From: Pseudomonas orientalis
Lineage (GTDB): Bacteria > Pseudomonadota > Gammaproteobacteria > Pseudomonadales > Pseudomonadaceae
NCBI RefSeq assembly: GCF_022807995.1
Contig: NZ_CP094351.1
Span: 1,333,001-1,397,000, forward strand
DNA: 64,000 nt
Direction of reading: 5' to 3'
Shown: positions 1 to 8,368 of the stretch, in pieces
Layout: each line of letters begins with the position of its first letter
How positions within the stretch are numbered: position 1 is the first letter of the stretch
Made by a program: the position numbers and the translations under genes
Notes under the pieces: generated by a model
Databases searched by the model: none
What the model saw: only the letters and a program-made list of their open reading frames with translations
Told to the model about the DNA's origin: nothing

Positions 1-1
1 C

Positions 2-487
2 TCACTCAACCTGGCAATGCTGAATCGGCAAATCAACAGTCCCCAACGCGCCGCTGCCTTCTTGGCTCAGATCGGTCACGAGTCAGGTCAACTGCACTAC
101 GTCCGCGAACTGGGCAGCGATCAATACCTCAGCAAGTACGACACCGGCCCCCTCGCCACCCGCTTGGGCAATACCCCCGAGGCGGATGGCGATGGGCAGA
201 AGTACCGGGGCAGGGGGCTGATCCAGGTCACGGGGCGGCGCAACTACCTGGCATGCAGCCAGGCGCTGTTTGGCGATGAGCGCCTGTTGCAACAGCCGCA
301 ATTGCTGGAACAACCGCAGTGGGCATGTGAGTCCGCCGCCTGGTTCTGGCACAGCAACGGCCTCAACGAGCTGGCGGATAAAGATCAATTCACCACCATT
401 ACCCGGCGTATCAACGGCGGCCTTAATGGCCTGCAGGCGCGCGTGCAATTGTGGGAGAGGGCGAAGGCGGTGCTATGCGTTGGCTAG
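2..487 (+). CDS. Phage-type endolysin, glycoside hydrolase family 19 (5' end cut by window)
   Basis: The reading frame is open to the left edge, so the true start lies outside the window; the first internal ATG is at 17. The visible part carries the GH19 chitinase-like/lysozyme signature: FLAQIGHESGQL, with the catalytic Glu after His, then a GRGLIQVTGRRNY segment and a C-terminal ITRRINGG motif. GH19 endolysins cut peptidoglycan at the end of a phage or tailocin lytic cycle. There is no signal peptide in the visible part, so release would need a holin, presumably encoded upstream. It overlaps the next gene, an Rz-like spanin, which fixes its role as part of a lysis cassette. Family assignment is secure; whether it serves a prophage or a tailocin is inference. 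Confidence 0.88.
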   Translation, partial: SLNLAMLNRQINSPQRAAAFLAQIGHESGQLHYVRELGSDQYLSKYDTGPLATRLGNTPEADGDGQKYRGRGLIQVTGRRNYLACSQALFGDERLLQQPQLLEQPQWACESAAWFWHSNGLNELADKDQFTTITRRINGGLNGLQARVQLWERAKAVLCVG

Positions 488-975
488 GCACGTTGCGTTG
501 GGTCGGCGTTTGCCTGCTGCTTGCACTGGTGTGGCAAGTACAGGCCTGGCGCTATGGCGCGCAGCTGGAGCGGCAGGCGGCCGGGCAGGCGCTGGCGCTC
601 AGCCAGCAACAGCAGGCTGCCTACGAACAGCAACAGGCGGAACAGCAGAAACGCCTGGCTCTGGAACGACAACTTAATATCAGCGACCAACAACACACTC
701 AGGAATTGAATGATGCCCAACGTCACCAAGCTGCTTTGCGCGAGCGCCTGGCCACTGCTGATGTGCGGCTGTCAGTCCTTCTCGACGCCACCGACACCGC
801 CAGCTGCGCGCCAGTGCCAACCTCCGCCGCCACCGGCGGCCTGGTTCATGCAACCCCACGCACCCGACTTGACCCGGCGCATGCTCAACGAATTATCCGC
901 ATCACCGACGACGGCGACAGCGCCCTGATCGCCTTGCGCGCCTGCCAGGCCTATGTGCGGGCCGTCGCGCGTTAG
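475..975 (+). CDS. Rz-like inner-membrane spanin (i-spanin)
   Basis: The protein starts with one hydrophobic segment (about residues 5-20) after a short basic N terminus. A long Gln/Glu/Ala-rich coiled coil follows (about residues 25-95), then a C-terminal periplasmic domain. This is the architecture of Rz spanins, which fuse the inner and outer membranes in the last step of lysis. A longer start at 451 exists, but ATG 475 puts the basic N terminus directly before the membrane segment and gives a 13-nt overlap with the endolysin gene, typical of lysis cassettes. A second reading frame for an Rz1-type lipoprotein is embedded within it. Confidence 0.8.
   Translation: MRWLGTLRWVGVCLLLALVWQVQAWRYGAQLERQAAGQALALSQQQQAAYEQQQAEQQKRLALERQLNISDQQHTQELNDAQRHQAALRERLATADVRLSVLLDATDTASCAPVPTSAATGGLVHATPRTRLDPAHAQRIIRITDDGDSALIALRACQAYVRAVAR
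710..928 (+). CDS. Rz1-like outer-membrane lipoprotein spanin (o-spanin), nested in Rz
   Basis: This 72-residue frame lies entirely within the Rz gene in a different frame. Its N terminus is a short signal peptide ending in LLMCGC, a lipobox-like site, with Cys about residue 21. It is followed by a Pro-rich stretch (TPPTPP, then PPPPP), the hallmark of Rz1 o-spanins. An AGGA sequence at 701-704 lies at suitable distance from ATG 710 or 713. Nested Rz/Rz1 pairs are well known in lambda-like phages. The lipobox is not perfect (Cys at -2), so the call rests on combined position, signal peptide and proline richness. Confidence 0.72.
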   Translation: MMPNVTKLLCASAWPLLMCGCQSFSTPPTPPAARQCQPPPPPAAWFMQPHAPDLTRRMLNELSASPTTATAP

Positions 976-1056
976 TCTTTTGATGCACGCTGCAACTTGC
1001 ATGGCCGATGGGCTGCTGTAGGGTAGGCGAACCATCGCCCATTCCTGGAGACGACC

Positions 1057-1557
1057 GTGAACGAAATCACTCAACTGGCTGCTGAACTGGGGCGCCGTTT
1101 GCAGGTGCTCAACGCCCATGTCACCACCGCCGAGTCGTGCACCGGCGGCGGTATCGCTGAAGCCATTACGCGGATCCCGGGCAGTTCGGCGTGGTTCGAG
1201 GCGGGCTATGTCACCTATTCCAACCGGCAGAAAACCCGGCAATTGGATGTGCCGCAAGCGCTGTTTGCCAAAGTCGGCGCCGTCAGCCAGGAAGTGGTGG
1301 AGGCGATGGCGCGAGGGGCTCAGGAAAAAAGCCTGGCACGCTTTGCCGTGGCGGTCAGCGGCGTGGCGGGCCCGGACGGCGGTTCGCCGGACAAGCCGGT
1401 AGGCACGGTATGGCTGGCGTTTGGTGTGGGCGATGAGGTCACGGCCGAGCGTGCGCACTTTCCCGGCAACCGCGACGAGGTCCGTCGACAAACGGTAAAG
1501 GCCGCGCTGGAGGGCTTGTTGCGACGAGCTGCAGCAGAAATAGACAATCAGGGGTAG
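1057..1557 (+). CDS. pncC: CinA C-terminal family protein, nicotinamide-nucleotide amidohydrolase
   Basis: This 166-residue protein is a stand-alone CinA C-terminal domain. Such enzymes deamidate nicotinamide mononucleotide to nicotinic acid mononucleotide in NAD salvage. The conserved motif [10 protein letters not shown] is near residues 22-31, and [12 protein letters not shown] with KPVGTVWLA form the second half of the site. The start is GTG, preceded by CTGGAG. It lies immediately upstream of recA, the usual pseudomonad arrangement. Older annotations call it competence/damage-inducible protein CinA, but the N-terminal domain of full-length CinA is absent. Confidence 0.9.
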   Translation: MNEITQLAAELGRRLQVLNAHVTTAESCTGGGIAEAITRIPGSSAWFEAGYVTYSNRQKTRQLDVPQALFAKVGAVSQEVVEAMARGAQEKSLARFAVAVSGVAGPDGGSPDKPVGTVWLAFGVGDEVTAERAHFPGNRDEVRRQTVKAALEGLLRRAAAEIDNQG

Positions 1558-1582
1558 GCGATCTTCGATCTTTGTGGAACAA

Positions 1583-1602
1583 TACTGTCTACTTATACAG
1601 GT
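1583..1602 (+). promoter_or_regulatory. LexA (SOS) box upstream of recA
   Basis: The sequence TACTGTCTACTTATACAGGT carries CTG-N10-CAG (CTG at 1585, CAG ending at 1600) and matches the gammaproteobacterial LexA operator. It lies 38 bp before the recA ATG, as expected for a repressor site over the recA promoter. Confidence 0.92.
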
Positions 1603-1640
1603 GTTGGCCGTCAGGCCTTATTGATTACGTGAGGACTTTA

Positions 1641-2699
1641 ATGGACGACAACAAGAAGAAAGCCTTGGCTGCGGCCCTGGGTCAGATCGAACGTCAATTC
1701 GGCAAGGGTGCCGTAATGCGTATGGGCGATCACGACCGTCAGGCGATCCCGGCTATTTCCACTGGCTCTCTGGGTCTGGATATCGCGCTCGGCATTGGCG
1801 GCCTGCCAAAAGGCCGTATCGTTGAGATCTACGGGCCTGAATCTTCCGGTAAAACCACCCTGACCCTGTCGGTGATTGCCCAGGCTCAGAAAATGGGTGC
1901 CACGTGCGCGTTCGTCGATGCCGAGCACGCCCTGGATCCTGAATACGCCGGCAAGCTGGGTGTCAACGTTGACGACCTGCTGGTTTCGCAGCCGGACACC
2001 GGCGAGCAAGCCCTGGAAATCACCGACATGCTGGTGCGTTCCAACGCCATCGACGTGATCGTGGTCGACTCCGTGGCGGCGCTGGTACCGAAGGCAGAAA
2101 TCGAAGGCGAAATGGGTGACATGCACGTGGGCCTGCAAGCCCGTCTGATGTCCCAGGCGCTGCGTAAAATCACCGGCAACATCAAGAACGCCAACTGCCT
2201 GGTGATCTTCATCAACCAGATCCGTATGAAAATCGGTGTGATGTTCGGCAGCCCGGAAACCACCACTGGTGGTAACGCGCTGAAGTTCTATGCTTCGGTC
2301 CGTCTGGATATCCGTCGTACCGGCGCGGTGAAGGAAGGTGACGAGGTTGTCGGTAGCGAAACCCGCGTTAAAGTCGTGAAGAACAAGGTGGCCCCGCCTT
2401 TCCGTCAGGCAGAGTTCCAGATTCTTTATGGCAAAGGCATCTACCTGAATGGCGAGATGATCGACCTGGGCGTGCTGCACGGCTTTGTCGAGAAATCTGG
2501 TGCCTGGTATGCCTATAACGGCAGCAAGATCGGTCAGGGCAAGGCCAACTCGGCCAAGTTCCTGGCGGATAACCCGGATATCGCCGCCACGCTTGAGAAG
2601 CAGATTCGCGACAAGCTGCTGACCCCGGCACCGGACGTCAAGGCCGCCGCGAACCGCGAGCCGGTTGACGAAATGGAAGAAGCCGACACTGACATCTGA
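1641..2699 (+). CDS. recA: Recombinase A
   Basis: This 352-residue protein is RecA, the ATP-dependent strand-exchange protein that also stimulates LexA self-cleavage. The Walker A motif GPESSGKTT is at residues 65-73. The Walker B region is [10 protein letters not shown] and the L2 DNA-binding loop includes [14 protein letters not shown]. The C terminus is acidic, ending EEADTDI. ATG 1641 is chosen over an upstream in-frame codon at 1572 because it follows GAGG at good distance and gives the conserved MDDNKKKAL start. A LexA box lies upstream. recX follows after 8 nt, so the two are probably co-transcribed and SOS-induced. Confidence 0.99.
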   Translation: MDDNKKKALAAALGQIERQFGKGAVMRMGDHDRQAIPAISTGSLGLDIALGIGGLPKGRIVEIYGPESSGKTTLTLSVIAQAQKMGATCAFVDAEHALDPEYAGKLGVNVDDLLVSQPDTGEQALEITDMLVRSNAIDVIVVDSVAALVPKAEIEGEMGDMHVGLQARLMSQALRKITGNIKNANCLVIFINQIRMKIGVMFGSPETTTGGNALKFYASVRLDIRRTGAVKEGDEVVGSETRVKVVKNKVAPPFRQAEFQILYGKGIYLNGEMIDLGVLHGFVEKSGAWYAYNGSKIGQGKANSAKFLADNPDIAATLEKQIRDKLLTPAPDVKAAANREPVDEMEEADTDI

Positions 2700-2707
2700 A
2701 GCAAACG

Positions 2708-3175
2708 ATGACTGTTGTACTGGATACACTTGTCGCCGTTCGGCGCACTGCAATGGACTTGCTTGCTCGCCGCGAGCATGGTCGAGTCGAGCTGACGCGT
2801 AAATTGCGTCAGCGCGGCGCAGAGCCTGAAATGATCGAAACAGCCCTTGACCGGTTGACGGAAGAGGGGCTGTTGTCGGAGTCCCGATACCTCGAAAGCT
2901 TTGTGTCCTACCGCGCGCGGTCCGGTTATGGCCCAGCGCGGATTCGCGAAGAGTTGAGCCAGCGTGGCCTGCAACGTGCCGATATCGACCTTGCTTTGCG
3001 CGAGTGCAGTATCAGTTGGCAGTCGCAGTTGGAAGAGACCTGGCGGCGCAAGTTTGCTGGGCATCTGCCGATTGATGCCAGGGAGCGTGCGAAACAGGGG
3101 CGTTTCCTGAGTTATCGCGGGTTTTCGATGGACATGATCAGTCGCTTGTTAAGCGGCCGGGACATGGACGACTGA
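2708..3175 (+). CDS. recX: Regulatory protein RecX
   Basis: This 155-residue protein is RecX, which binds and caps RecA filaments and limits RecA activity. It consists of three helical repeats with the typical [19 protein letters not shown] start, then [17 protein letters not shown] and [14 protein letters not shown] motifs. It begins 8 nt after recA, giving the standard recA-recX operon, and is followed by a strong terminator at 3187-3220. Confidence 0.95.
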   Translation: MTVVLDTLVAVRRTAMDLLARREHGRVELTRKLRQRGAEPEMIETALDRLTEEGLLSESRYLESFVSYRARSGYGPARIREELSQRGLQRADIDLALRECSISWQSQLEETWRRKFAGHLPIDARERAKQGRFLSYRGFSMDMISRLLSGRDMDD

Positions 3176-3186
3176 ATGCAAAACAA

Positions 3187-3220
3187 AAGGCCCACTATGA
3201 AAATAGTGGGCCTTTTTTTT
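3187..3220 (+). terminator. Strong intrinsic terminator after recX (bidirectional)
   Basis: A 12-bp perfect stem (3187-3198 with 3203-3214) closed by a GAAA tetraloop is followed by a run of T to 3220. The A-run on the left side allows it also to stop transcription of the convergent LOG-family gene. Confidence 0.93.
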
Positions 3221-3233
3221 CGCCTGCAAAAAA

Positions 3234-4346
3234 TCACGCGGGCTGTGGCATTCCTCGCTGTTGCACCTCACCCTGAGGCTGCACCCAATTTTCCGGCAAG
3301 TTGATGTAGTCCACCAACTCGCGCAAACGCCCCTGGTCTCGGCCATTGAAGTTGAAGACCAGCCGCGTCAAATGACTGAACCTGGGGTCGTCGTGTTCTT
3401 GGCCTGTGTAGGCAAGCTGCTGGAATTCTCCGCTCAGTCGAAGGCTGGCAAACTCATCCTGCAAATGGGCCAGGGCTTGATCACTGAGCGGATGGTTCAT
3501 ACGCACCACGAATTCACGCTTGAGCCAGCGGGTTGAATGGAAGTTGGCATAAAATCGGTTGATCTCGTCCACGGCTTCTTCTGCGCTGTAGACCAGGCGT
3601 ATGAGCTTGAGGTCGGTCGGCAGGATGTAGCGGTTAGCCTCCAACTGGCTGCGGATAAAGTCCAGGGCGCCTTGCCAGAACCCGCCGCCTGGAGCGTCCA
3701 GCAGCACTACTGGTACCAGCGGGCTTTTGCCGGTCTGGATCAGGGTCAGGACTTCCAGGGCTTCGTCCAGGGTGCCAAAGCCACCCGGGCATAGAATCAG
3801 TGCATCGGCTTCTTTGACGAAGAACAGTTTGCGCGTAAAGAAGAAGTGGAAAGACAGCAGGTTATCGGTGCCGTCGATGGTCGGATTGGCATGCTGTTCA
3901 AACGGCAGGGTGATGTTGAACCCCAGGCTGTGCTCCAGGCCCGCGCCTTCATGCGCCGCCGCCATGATGCCGCCGCCGCCGCCGGTGATGACCATCAGGT
4001 CGGAACGTGCCAATGCCGCACCGACCTCTCGAGCCAATGCATACAGGGGACTTTCTATCGGCGTGCGTGCGGAACCGAACACCGTCACCTTGCGTCGTCC
4101 TTTGAATTGTTCGAGCACGCGGAAAGCGTGGTCCAGCTCACGGATCGCACGCAGGGTGATCTTGGCATTCCAGCGGTCACGGTCGTCCTGGGCCATGCGC
4201 AGGACCGTGAGAATCATGTCGCGATAAAGGGGAATGTTCGGGCTGTTTGGCGTGACCAGTTGGAGTTGCGCGTCAACCTGCTGTGTGAGGTCGGTACCGT
4301 TTTGTTCAAAAAGATCGAGCAGGGAGGCATTCGATTCATAAGGCAT
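3234..4346 (-). CDS. LOG family protein (probable nucleoside-5'-monophosphate N-glycosidase type)
   Basis: This 370-residue protein belongs to the lysine-decarboxylase-like 'LOG' Rossmann family. Members hydrolyse the N-glycosidic bond of (cytokinin) ribonucleotides or purine/pyrimidine nucleotides. Seen motifs are VFGSAR (about 89-94), TGGGGGIM (121-128), an Arg-Lys pair at 172-173, and the catalytic PGGFGTLDE (187-195). N- and C-terminal extensions of roughly 85 and 120 residues make it longer than minimal LOG proteins. The start has a good AAGGAG site. It converges on recX and shares its terminator. The exact substrate cannot be read from sequence. Confidence 0.85.
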   Translation of the reverse strand: MPYESNASLLDLFEQNGTDLTQQVDAQLQLVTPNSPNIPLYRDMILTVLRMAQDDRDRWNAKITLRAIRELDHAFRVLEQFKGRRKVTVFGSARTPIESPLYALAREVGAALARSDLMVITGGGGGIMAAAHEGAGLEHSLGFNITLPFEQHANPTIDGTDNLLSFHFFFTRKLFFVKEADALILCPGGFGTLDEALEVLTLIQTGKSPLVPVVLLDAPGGGFWQGALDFIRSQLEANRYILPTDLKLIRLVYSAEEAVDEINRFYANFHSTRWLKREFVVRMNHPLSDQALAHLQDEFASLRLSGEFQQLAYTGQEHDDPRFSHLTRLVFNFNGRDQGRLRELVDYINLPENWVQPQGEVQQRGMPQPA

Positions 4347-4641
4347 TCAACTTTCTCCTTCTTCACAGGGCCTGGCCAGCCGACGCGTGTCGTCAGGGGG
4401 GCACGACACTGCATGTGTCGTTGCTTGCCGCAGGAGGGCAGGCCTCTTTTACCCTGAAAGTATTACAGAACAGCAGGGAAGACTGCTCTGGCGGGCGCAT
4501 GGGATGAGCTGATCATGGGCTGCAAAACCCTTGGCTGGCAACCGCTTATTGGTGATTGATCACGGCGTTCAGCTGCAGGCGGGCGCTGGAGCAGGGGAGT
4601 GGCGCGTCACCGGGCAGCAACGCGCAAGGTGCAAGGCAGGG
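4347..4641. other. Intergenic stretch without a gene; inverted repeat upstream of LOG gene
   Basis: I see no convincing coding frame here. A 7-bp perfect inverted repeat with a 5-nt spacer, ACGACAC-tgcat-GTGTCGT, occupies 4403-4421. That is 57-75 bp upstream of the LOG gene start on the minus strand, where an operator could sit. Nothing else stands out. Confidence 0.45.
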
Positions 4642-5076
4642 TTACTTTTTCTTCTTGGACGGAGCCGGGCAGTCGGCTTCGACGAACTTGACCGATGCCA
4701 CAGGACGGTTGGTCTTGTTCTCGGTGATTTCGTAACGCATGACCGCGCCCTTCGCCATCAGCTCACGGTAGCCTGGGTTGGTGCAGACACTGCGGCCCAA
4801 TTGGAAATACACCGCCTTGGGGTTGGCACGCATCTGTTCGGCGCGGTCCGGCAGTACGCTGAGATGATCGATCAGTTGCATACCTTCAACGGTGTAGGCC
4901 ACTTCCAGGGTTTTCTCATCGATTTCCCGGGGCAGGTCCTTGTTGCTTTCCGTTGCGACGCTTTGCAGCTTGCGGTTCATTTGAGCCTCCAGCAGCGAGG
5001 CCGCGTGGGCGCCCATGGGCAAGGCCAGCGCAATAGCGACGGATGGGGCAACGAGGCGCAGCATGGAACGCAGCAT
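4642..5076 (-). CDS. Small secreted protein, PA3611-like (QSregVF family)
   Basis: This 144-residue protein starts with a clear Sec signal peptide (hydrophobic to about residue 22, cleavage after GAHA). The mature part has two Cys residues, a conserved-looking CTNPGYRELMAKGAVMRYE segment, and a basic KKKK tail. It resembles the family of P. aeruginosa PA3611, annotated as quorum-sensing-regulated virulence factor. In PAO1 that gene also lies close to recA, which supports the match. ATG 5076 is preferred to TTG 5079 because AGGAG sits 6 nt upstream. The molecular function of the family is not known, and the quorum-sensing link is family annotation, not visible here. Confidence 0.62.
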   Translation of the reverse strand: MLRSMLRLVAPSVAIALALPMGAHAASLLEAQMNRKLQSVATESNKDLPREIDEKTLEVAYTVEGMQLIDHLSVLPDRAEQMRANPKAVYFQLGRSVCTNPGYRELMAKGAVMRYEITENKTNRPVASVKFVEADCPAPSKKKK

Positions 5077-5254
5077 CAAACTCTCCTGATTCGGTTACTG
5101 GTGCATAGACCAGCCACTGCGCTATGCGTTCAGTGGCGCGCAATTATAGGTGAGCGCTGGCCACTACAGCCAGGCGTATCGCTGGTAAACTGCGCCCACT
5201 TCAATTGCTTTCGAGTTACCCCGTGTCGATTTACCCGCCTATGTGGCGCATCCC

Positions 5255-5974
5255 ATGAGCCATGCTGTCTCCCGCTTGCGTACCCAGCGTCTGGCCCGAG
5301 CCGTCAGGCCTTTCCTTAATCGGGGATCGCGTGCCGAGCGGTGTGCCGGTTGCCGAGTGATTCCCGAGTACTGCCTGTGCGCATGGCGACCAACGGTTCA
5401 AGCCAAATCGGCAATGTGCCTGTTGATGCACGATGTCGAACCGATGAAACCCAGCAACACCGGCTGGCTGATCGCCGATGTTATCGACGACACCAGCGCG
5501 TTCGCCTGGTCGCGGACCGAAGTCGACCCGCATCTGCTCACCTTGCTCGCCGATACGCAGTGGCAGCCGTACATCGTTTTCCCCGGCGAATTCGTGGCGC
5601 CTGAACGGGTTGTCAGCGCGGTCAGCGCAGAGGAGGACAAGCGCCCGCTGTTCATCCTGCTGGACGGCACGTGGAGCGAGGCGCGCAAGATGTTTCGCAA
5701 GAGTCCGTACCTGGAGCATTTGCCGGTGCTGAGCCTGGCGCCGGAGCAGCTGTCACGTTACAAGTTGCGCCGTTCCAAGCGTGATGATCATTTCTGCACT
5801 GCCGAGGTGGCTGCGCTGTGTCTGGAGTTGGCCGATGATCAGGTCGCCAGCGAAGTGCTGGACGCCTACCTCGATGTTTTCAGCACGCACTATCTGGCTG
5901 CGAAGTTTCAGTTGCCTCTGGATGAGACGGACGTTGTTCACACACGTTTGGCGCCCTATATCCCGGCGGTATGA
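5255..5974 (+). CDS. tapT: DTW-domain tRNA-uridine aminocarboxypropyltransferase
   Basis: This 239-residue protein carries the DTW domain: N-terminal Cys residues (AERCAGCRVIPEYCLC, a likely metal site), then LLMHDVEPMKPSNTG and the signature FILLDGTWSEARKM. DTW proteins such as E. coli TapT (YfiP) transfer the aminocarboxypropyl group of SAM to uridine 47 of tRNA (acp3U). ATG 5255 is favoured over GTG 5243 because it gives the usual MSHAVSRLRTQRLARA start; GTG 5243 is possible. It lies between the PA3611-like gene and erdR. Confidence 0.87.
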   Translation: MSHAVSRLRTQRLARAVRPFLNRGSRAERCAGCRVIPEYCLCAWRPTVQAKSAMCLLMHDVEPMKPSNTGWLIADVIDDTSAFAWSRTEVDPHLLTLLADTQWQPYIVFPGEFVAPERVVSAVSAEEDKRPLFILLDGTWSEARKMFRKSPYLEHLPVLSLAPEQLSRYKLRRSKRDDHFCTAEVAALCLELADDQVASEVLDAYLDVFSTHYLAAKFQLPLDETDVVHTRLAPYIPAV

Positions 5975-6225
5975 CCAGTCGACGTTTGCATGATGGCACC
6001 TTAATCACGCGCCCGCTAAAATCCCCCTGGGCGTAGTGCTTGACCCCCCAGGCTGCGCTGGGCATGCTGGGCGCCGATTGGGGCGCTCCCTTGGTTTTTC
6101 GACGTTGTTTTGCGTGTTTTTGACGTTGAGCGTGCCCCGTGGCGCTGGCTGCCTGGCCGTTGCCGTGTGTACTGGCGAACCCTGAGCCCATCAGGGCTCC
6201 CGTAAAAAACAGGATCATTTAATCA

Positions 6226-6876
6226 ATGGCCACATACGAAATCCTGATAGCCGATGACCACCCGCTGTTTCGCAGTGCGCTGCATCAGGCCGTGACCCTG
6301 GGCCTTGGCCCGGATGTGCGACTGGTCGAAGTCGCCAGCATTGCCGAGCTGGAAGCGCGCTTGACCGAAAAATCCGATTGGGACCTGGTGCTGCTCGACC
6401 TGAACATGCCCGGTGCCTATGGTTTTTCGGGGTTGGTGCTGCTGCGCGGGCAATACCCGCAGATCCCCGTGGTGATGGTCTCGGCTCAGGAAGAAGCCGA
6501 CGTGGTGGTGCGTTCCAAGGAGTTCGGCGCCAGCGGCTTCATTCCCAAGTCCAGCACGATGGAAGACATCCAGAAGGCTGTGCGTACGGTATTGGACGGC
6601 GATGTGTCCTGGCCACCGCAAGCGTTCGAAGAAATCAACGTGTCCGATGAAGCCAAGGCGGCCCGTGATGGCCTGGCCAGCTTGACACCTCAGCAATTCC
6701 GGGTGTTGACCATGGTCTGCGAAGGCTTGTTGAACAAGCAGATTGCCTACGAGCTGAGCGTATCGGAAGCGACGATCAAGGCCCATGTCACAGCGATTTT
6801 CCGCAAGTTGGGGGTCCGTACGCGCACCCAGGCGGCGTTGCTCTTGCAACAACTTGAGTCAATTTCGCAGCATTAA
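6226..6876 (+). CDS. erdR: LuxR-family response regulator, ErdR-like
   Basis: This 216-residue two-domain regulator has an N-terminal receiver domain (acidic pair D10-D11, phospho-acceptor D58 in LLDLNMPG, Lys in PKSS). The C-terminal LuxR/NarL helix-turn-helix includes LNKQIAYELSVSEATIKAHV. In P. aeruginosa and P. putida, ErdR (formerly AgmR/ExaE-related) controls ethanol oxidation and acetate metabolism genes, and it too is followed directly by dgkA. The symbol rests on overall similarity plus this synteny. No cognate histidine kinase is adjacent, so it is an orphan regulator here. Confidence 0.8.
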   Translation: MATYEILIADDHPLFRSALHQAVTLGLGPDVRLVEVASIAELEARLTEKSDWDLVLLDLNMPGAYGFSGLVLLRGQYPQIPVVMVSAQEEADVVVRSKEFGASGFIPKSSTMEDIQKAVRTVLDGDVSWPPQAFEEINVSDEAKAARDGLASLTPQQFRVLTMVCEGLLNKQIAYELSVSEATIKAHVTAIFRKLGVRTRTQAALLLQQLESISQH

Positions 6877-6951
6877 GCTGTCACCGATTCACGCTTTTTT
6901 GACTTTGCGTGCTCTAGTTTCCCCACTTCTTTGGTTCAGTTGCCTACATCT

Positions 6952-7314
6952 ATGTCGCCTTTCAAGGGTCAAACCGGTATCAAACGTATCTTCAACGCAG
7001 GGGGCTATTCCCTGGATGGTCTGCGCGCGGCTTTCACCGGCGAGGCGGCGTTCCGTCAGTTGGTGCTGCTGAACGTCATCCTGATTCCGTTGAGTTTTTT
7101 CCTGCATGTGAGCCGCGTAGAGCGCGCATTGCTGATCGCTGTGTGCCTGCTGGCGCTGATCGTCGAACTGCTCAACTCAGCGGTGGAGGCGGCCATTGAC
7201 CGCATTTCCCTGGACCGCCACCCATTGTCGAAAAACGCCAAGGACATGGGCAGCGCCGCGCAATTCGTGGCCTTGACCATGATCACGCTGGTATGGGCGG
7301 TGATTCTGATCTAA
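6952..7314 (+). CDS. dgkA: Diacylglycerol kinase (prokaryotic DgkA type)
   Basis: This 120-residue membrane enzyme phosphorylates diacylglycerol to phosphatidic acid, recycling the by-product of periplasmic glucan (MDO) decoration. An N-terminal amphipathic stretch is followed by three transmembrane helices. The DgkA signature LNSAVEAAIDRIS with catalytic Glu is present, then HPLSKNAKDMGSAAQ. ATG 6952 gives the normal family length; a TTG at 6931 is less likely. It converges on finR with a small inverted repeat (7301-7320) but no T-run. Confidence 0.95.
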   Translation: MSPFKGQTGIKRIFNAGGYSLDGLRAAFTGEAAFRQLVLLNVILIPLSFFLHVSRVERALLIAVCLLALIVELLNSAVEAAIDRISLDRHPLSKNAKDMGSAAQFVALTMITLVWAVILI

Positions 7315-7317
7315 GAA

Positions 7318-8244
7318 TCAAGCGATGCTCGGCAGTACGATTTCGTCGCTGCGCTGAACCCCGGCGGTAAACGTGCGGCACAGCTCCAGAAACTCGCGCA
7401 TCGCCGAGGTCTGGTACTTCTGCTTGTGCCAGATAAAGTAGAACTGCCGGGCCAGGTCCAGGTCCGGAGTCTCTACCGGCACCAGGCTGCCGCGACGGAA
7501 CGCATCGCGCAGCGCCAGCCGCGAAATGCAACCAATGCCCAAACCCGACTCCACTGCCCGTTTGATCGCCTCGGTGTGTTCCAGCTCCAGGCGGATATTC
7601 AATGCGCTGCGATGATGGCGCATGGCCTGATCAAACGTCAGGCGCGTGCCCGAGCCTTGTTCGCGCAGGATCCACGCTTCATGGGTCAACTCATCCATGC
7701 TTGCCACGCCACGCTTGGCCAAGTGATGCTGGGGCGCGCAAAACACCACCAGCTCATCCTCCACCCAGGTTTGCACCTCGATGTCGGGGTGGCTGCAGTC
7801 ACCTTCGATCAGACCCAGGTCAATTTCGTAATGCGCCACCTGATGCACGATATGCGCAGTGTTTTGCACATGCAGTTTTACCTGGCTCTCGGGGTGCTGC
7901 TGCATGAAGCTGCCGATCAGCAGGGTCGCCAGGTAATTGCCGATGGTCAGGGTGGCGCCTACCGCCAGTGAGCCGAAGCCGGACTTGCCGTTGAGCAGGT
8001 CCTCGATCTCCTTGGCCTGATCCAGCAGCGCCACCGCCTGGGGCAGCAGTTGATGACCGAGTGCGTTGAGGCTCAGGCGTTTGCCGGCGCGGTCGAATAA
8101 TTGGCAGCTGGATTGACGCTCCAGCTCGGTAATCGACGTGCTGGCGGCGGATTGAGACAAAGCCAGCAGGCCGGCAGCGCGTGACACGCTTTCCTGCTGG
8201 GCGACGGCGACGAAGACTTGCAGTTGACGGAGAGTAAATCGCAT
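7318..8244 (-). CDS. finR: LysR-family regulator FinR, divergent from fpr
   Basis: This 308-residue LysR-type regulator has an N-terminal winged HTH (MRFTLRQLQVFVAVAQQ, then SVSRAAGLLALSQSAASTS) and a periplasmic-binding-protein-like effector domain from about residue 90. FinR activates the divergently transcribed ferredoxin-NADP reductase gene fpr under superoxide stress and iron limitation in P. putida, where the order dgkA-finR-fpr is the same. ATG 8244 is chosen over the 8319 upstream frame because family members start at MRFTLRQLQ. The 124-bp region shared with fpr holds the likely binding sites. Confidence 0.87.
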   Translation of the reverse strand: MRFTLRQLQVFVAVAQQESVSRAAGLLALSQSAASTSITELERQSSCQLFDRAGKRLSLNALGHQLLPQAVALLDQAKEIEDLLNGKSGFGSLAVGATLTIGNYLATLLIGSFMQQHPESQVKLHVQNTAHIVHQVAHYEIDLGLIEGDCSHPDIEVQTWVEDELVVFCAPQHHLAKRGVASMDELTHEAWILREQGSGTRLTFDQAMRHHRSALNIRLELEHTEAIKRAVESGLGIGCISRLALRDAFRRGSLVPVETPDLDLARQFYFIWHKQKYQTSAMREFLELCRTFTAGVQRSDEIVLPSIA

Positions 8245-8368
8245 ATCGATATAACCGATAACCCTTATCTTAATAATCCAGTTAACAGATATTGTCGCCG
8301 CCATTAGAATGCTGTGCAATTGCGCACTTCACATTTGGCGCAGACCCATTTCCAGGAGTCCCCCGTAC
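8245..8368. promoter_or_regulatory. finR-fpr divergent promoter region
   Basis: The intergenic region between two divergent genes contains a palindrome GATAA-CCC-TTATC at 8257-8269, close to the finR start, and GTGC-N6-GCAC nearer to fpr. The region is AT-rich compared with its neighbours. These are candidate sites for FinR; I cannot tell which is used. Confidence 0.5.

Noticed and set aside
7301..7320. TGATTCT/AGAATCA hairpin between dgkA and finR as a terminator
   Set aside because: The stem is only 7 bp, AT-rich and lacks a T-run, so it is not listed as a terminator.
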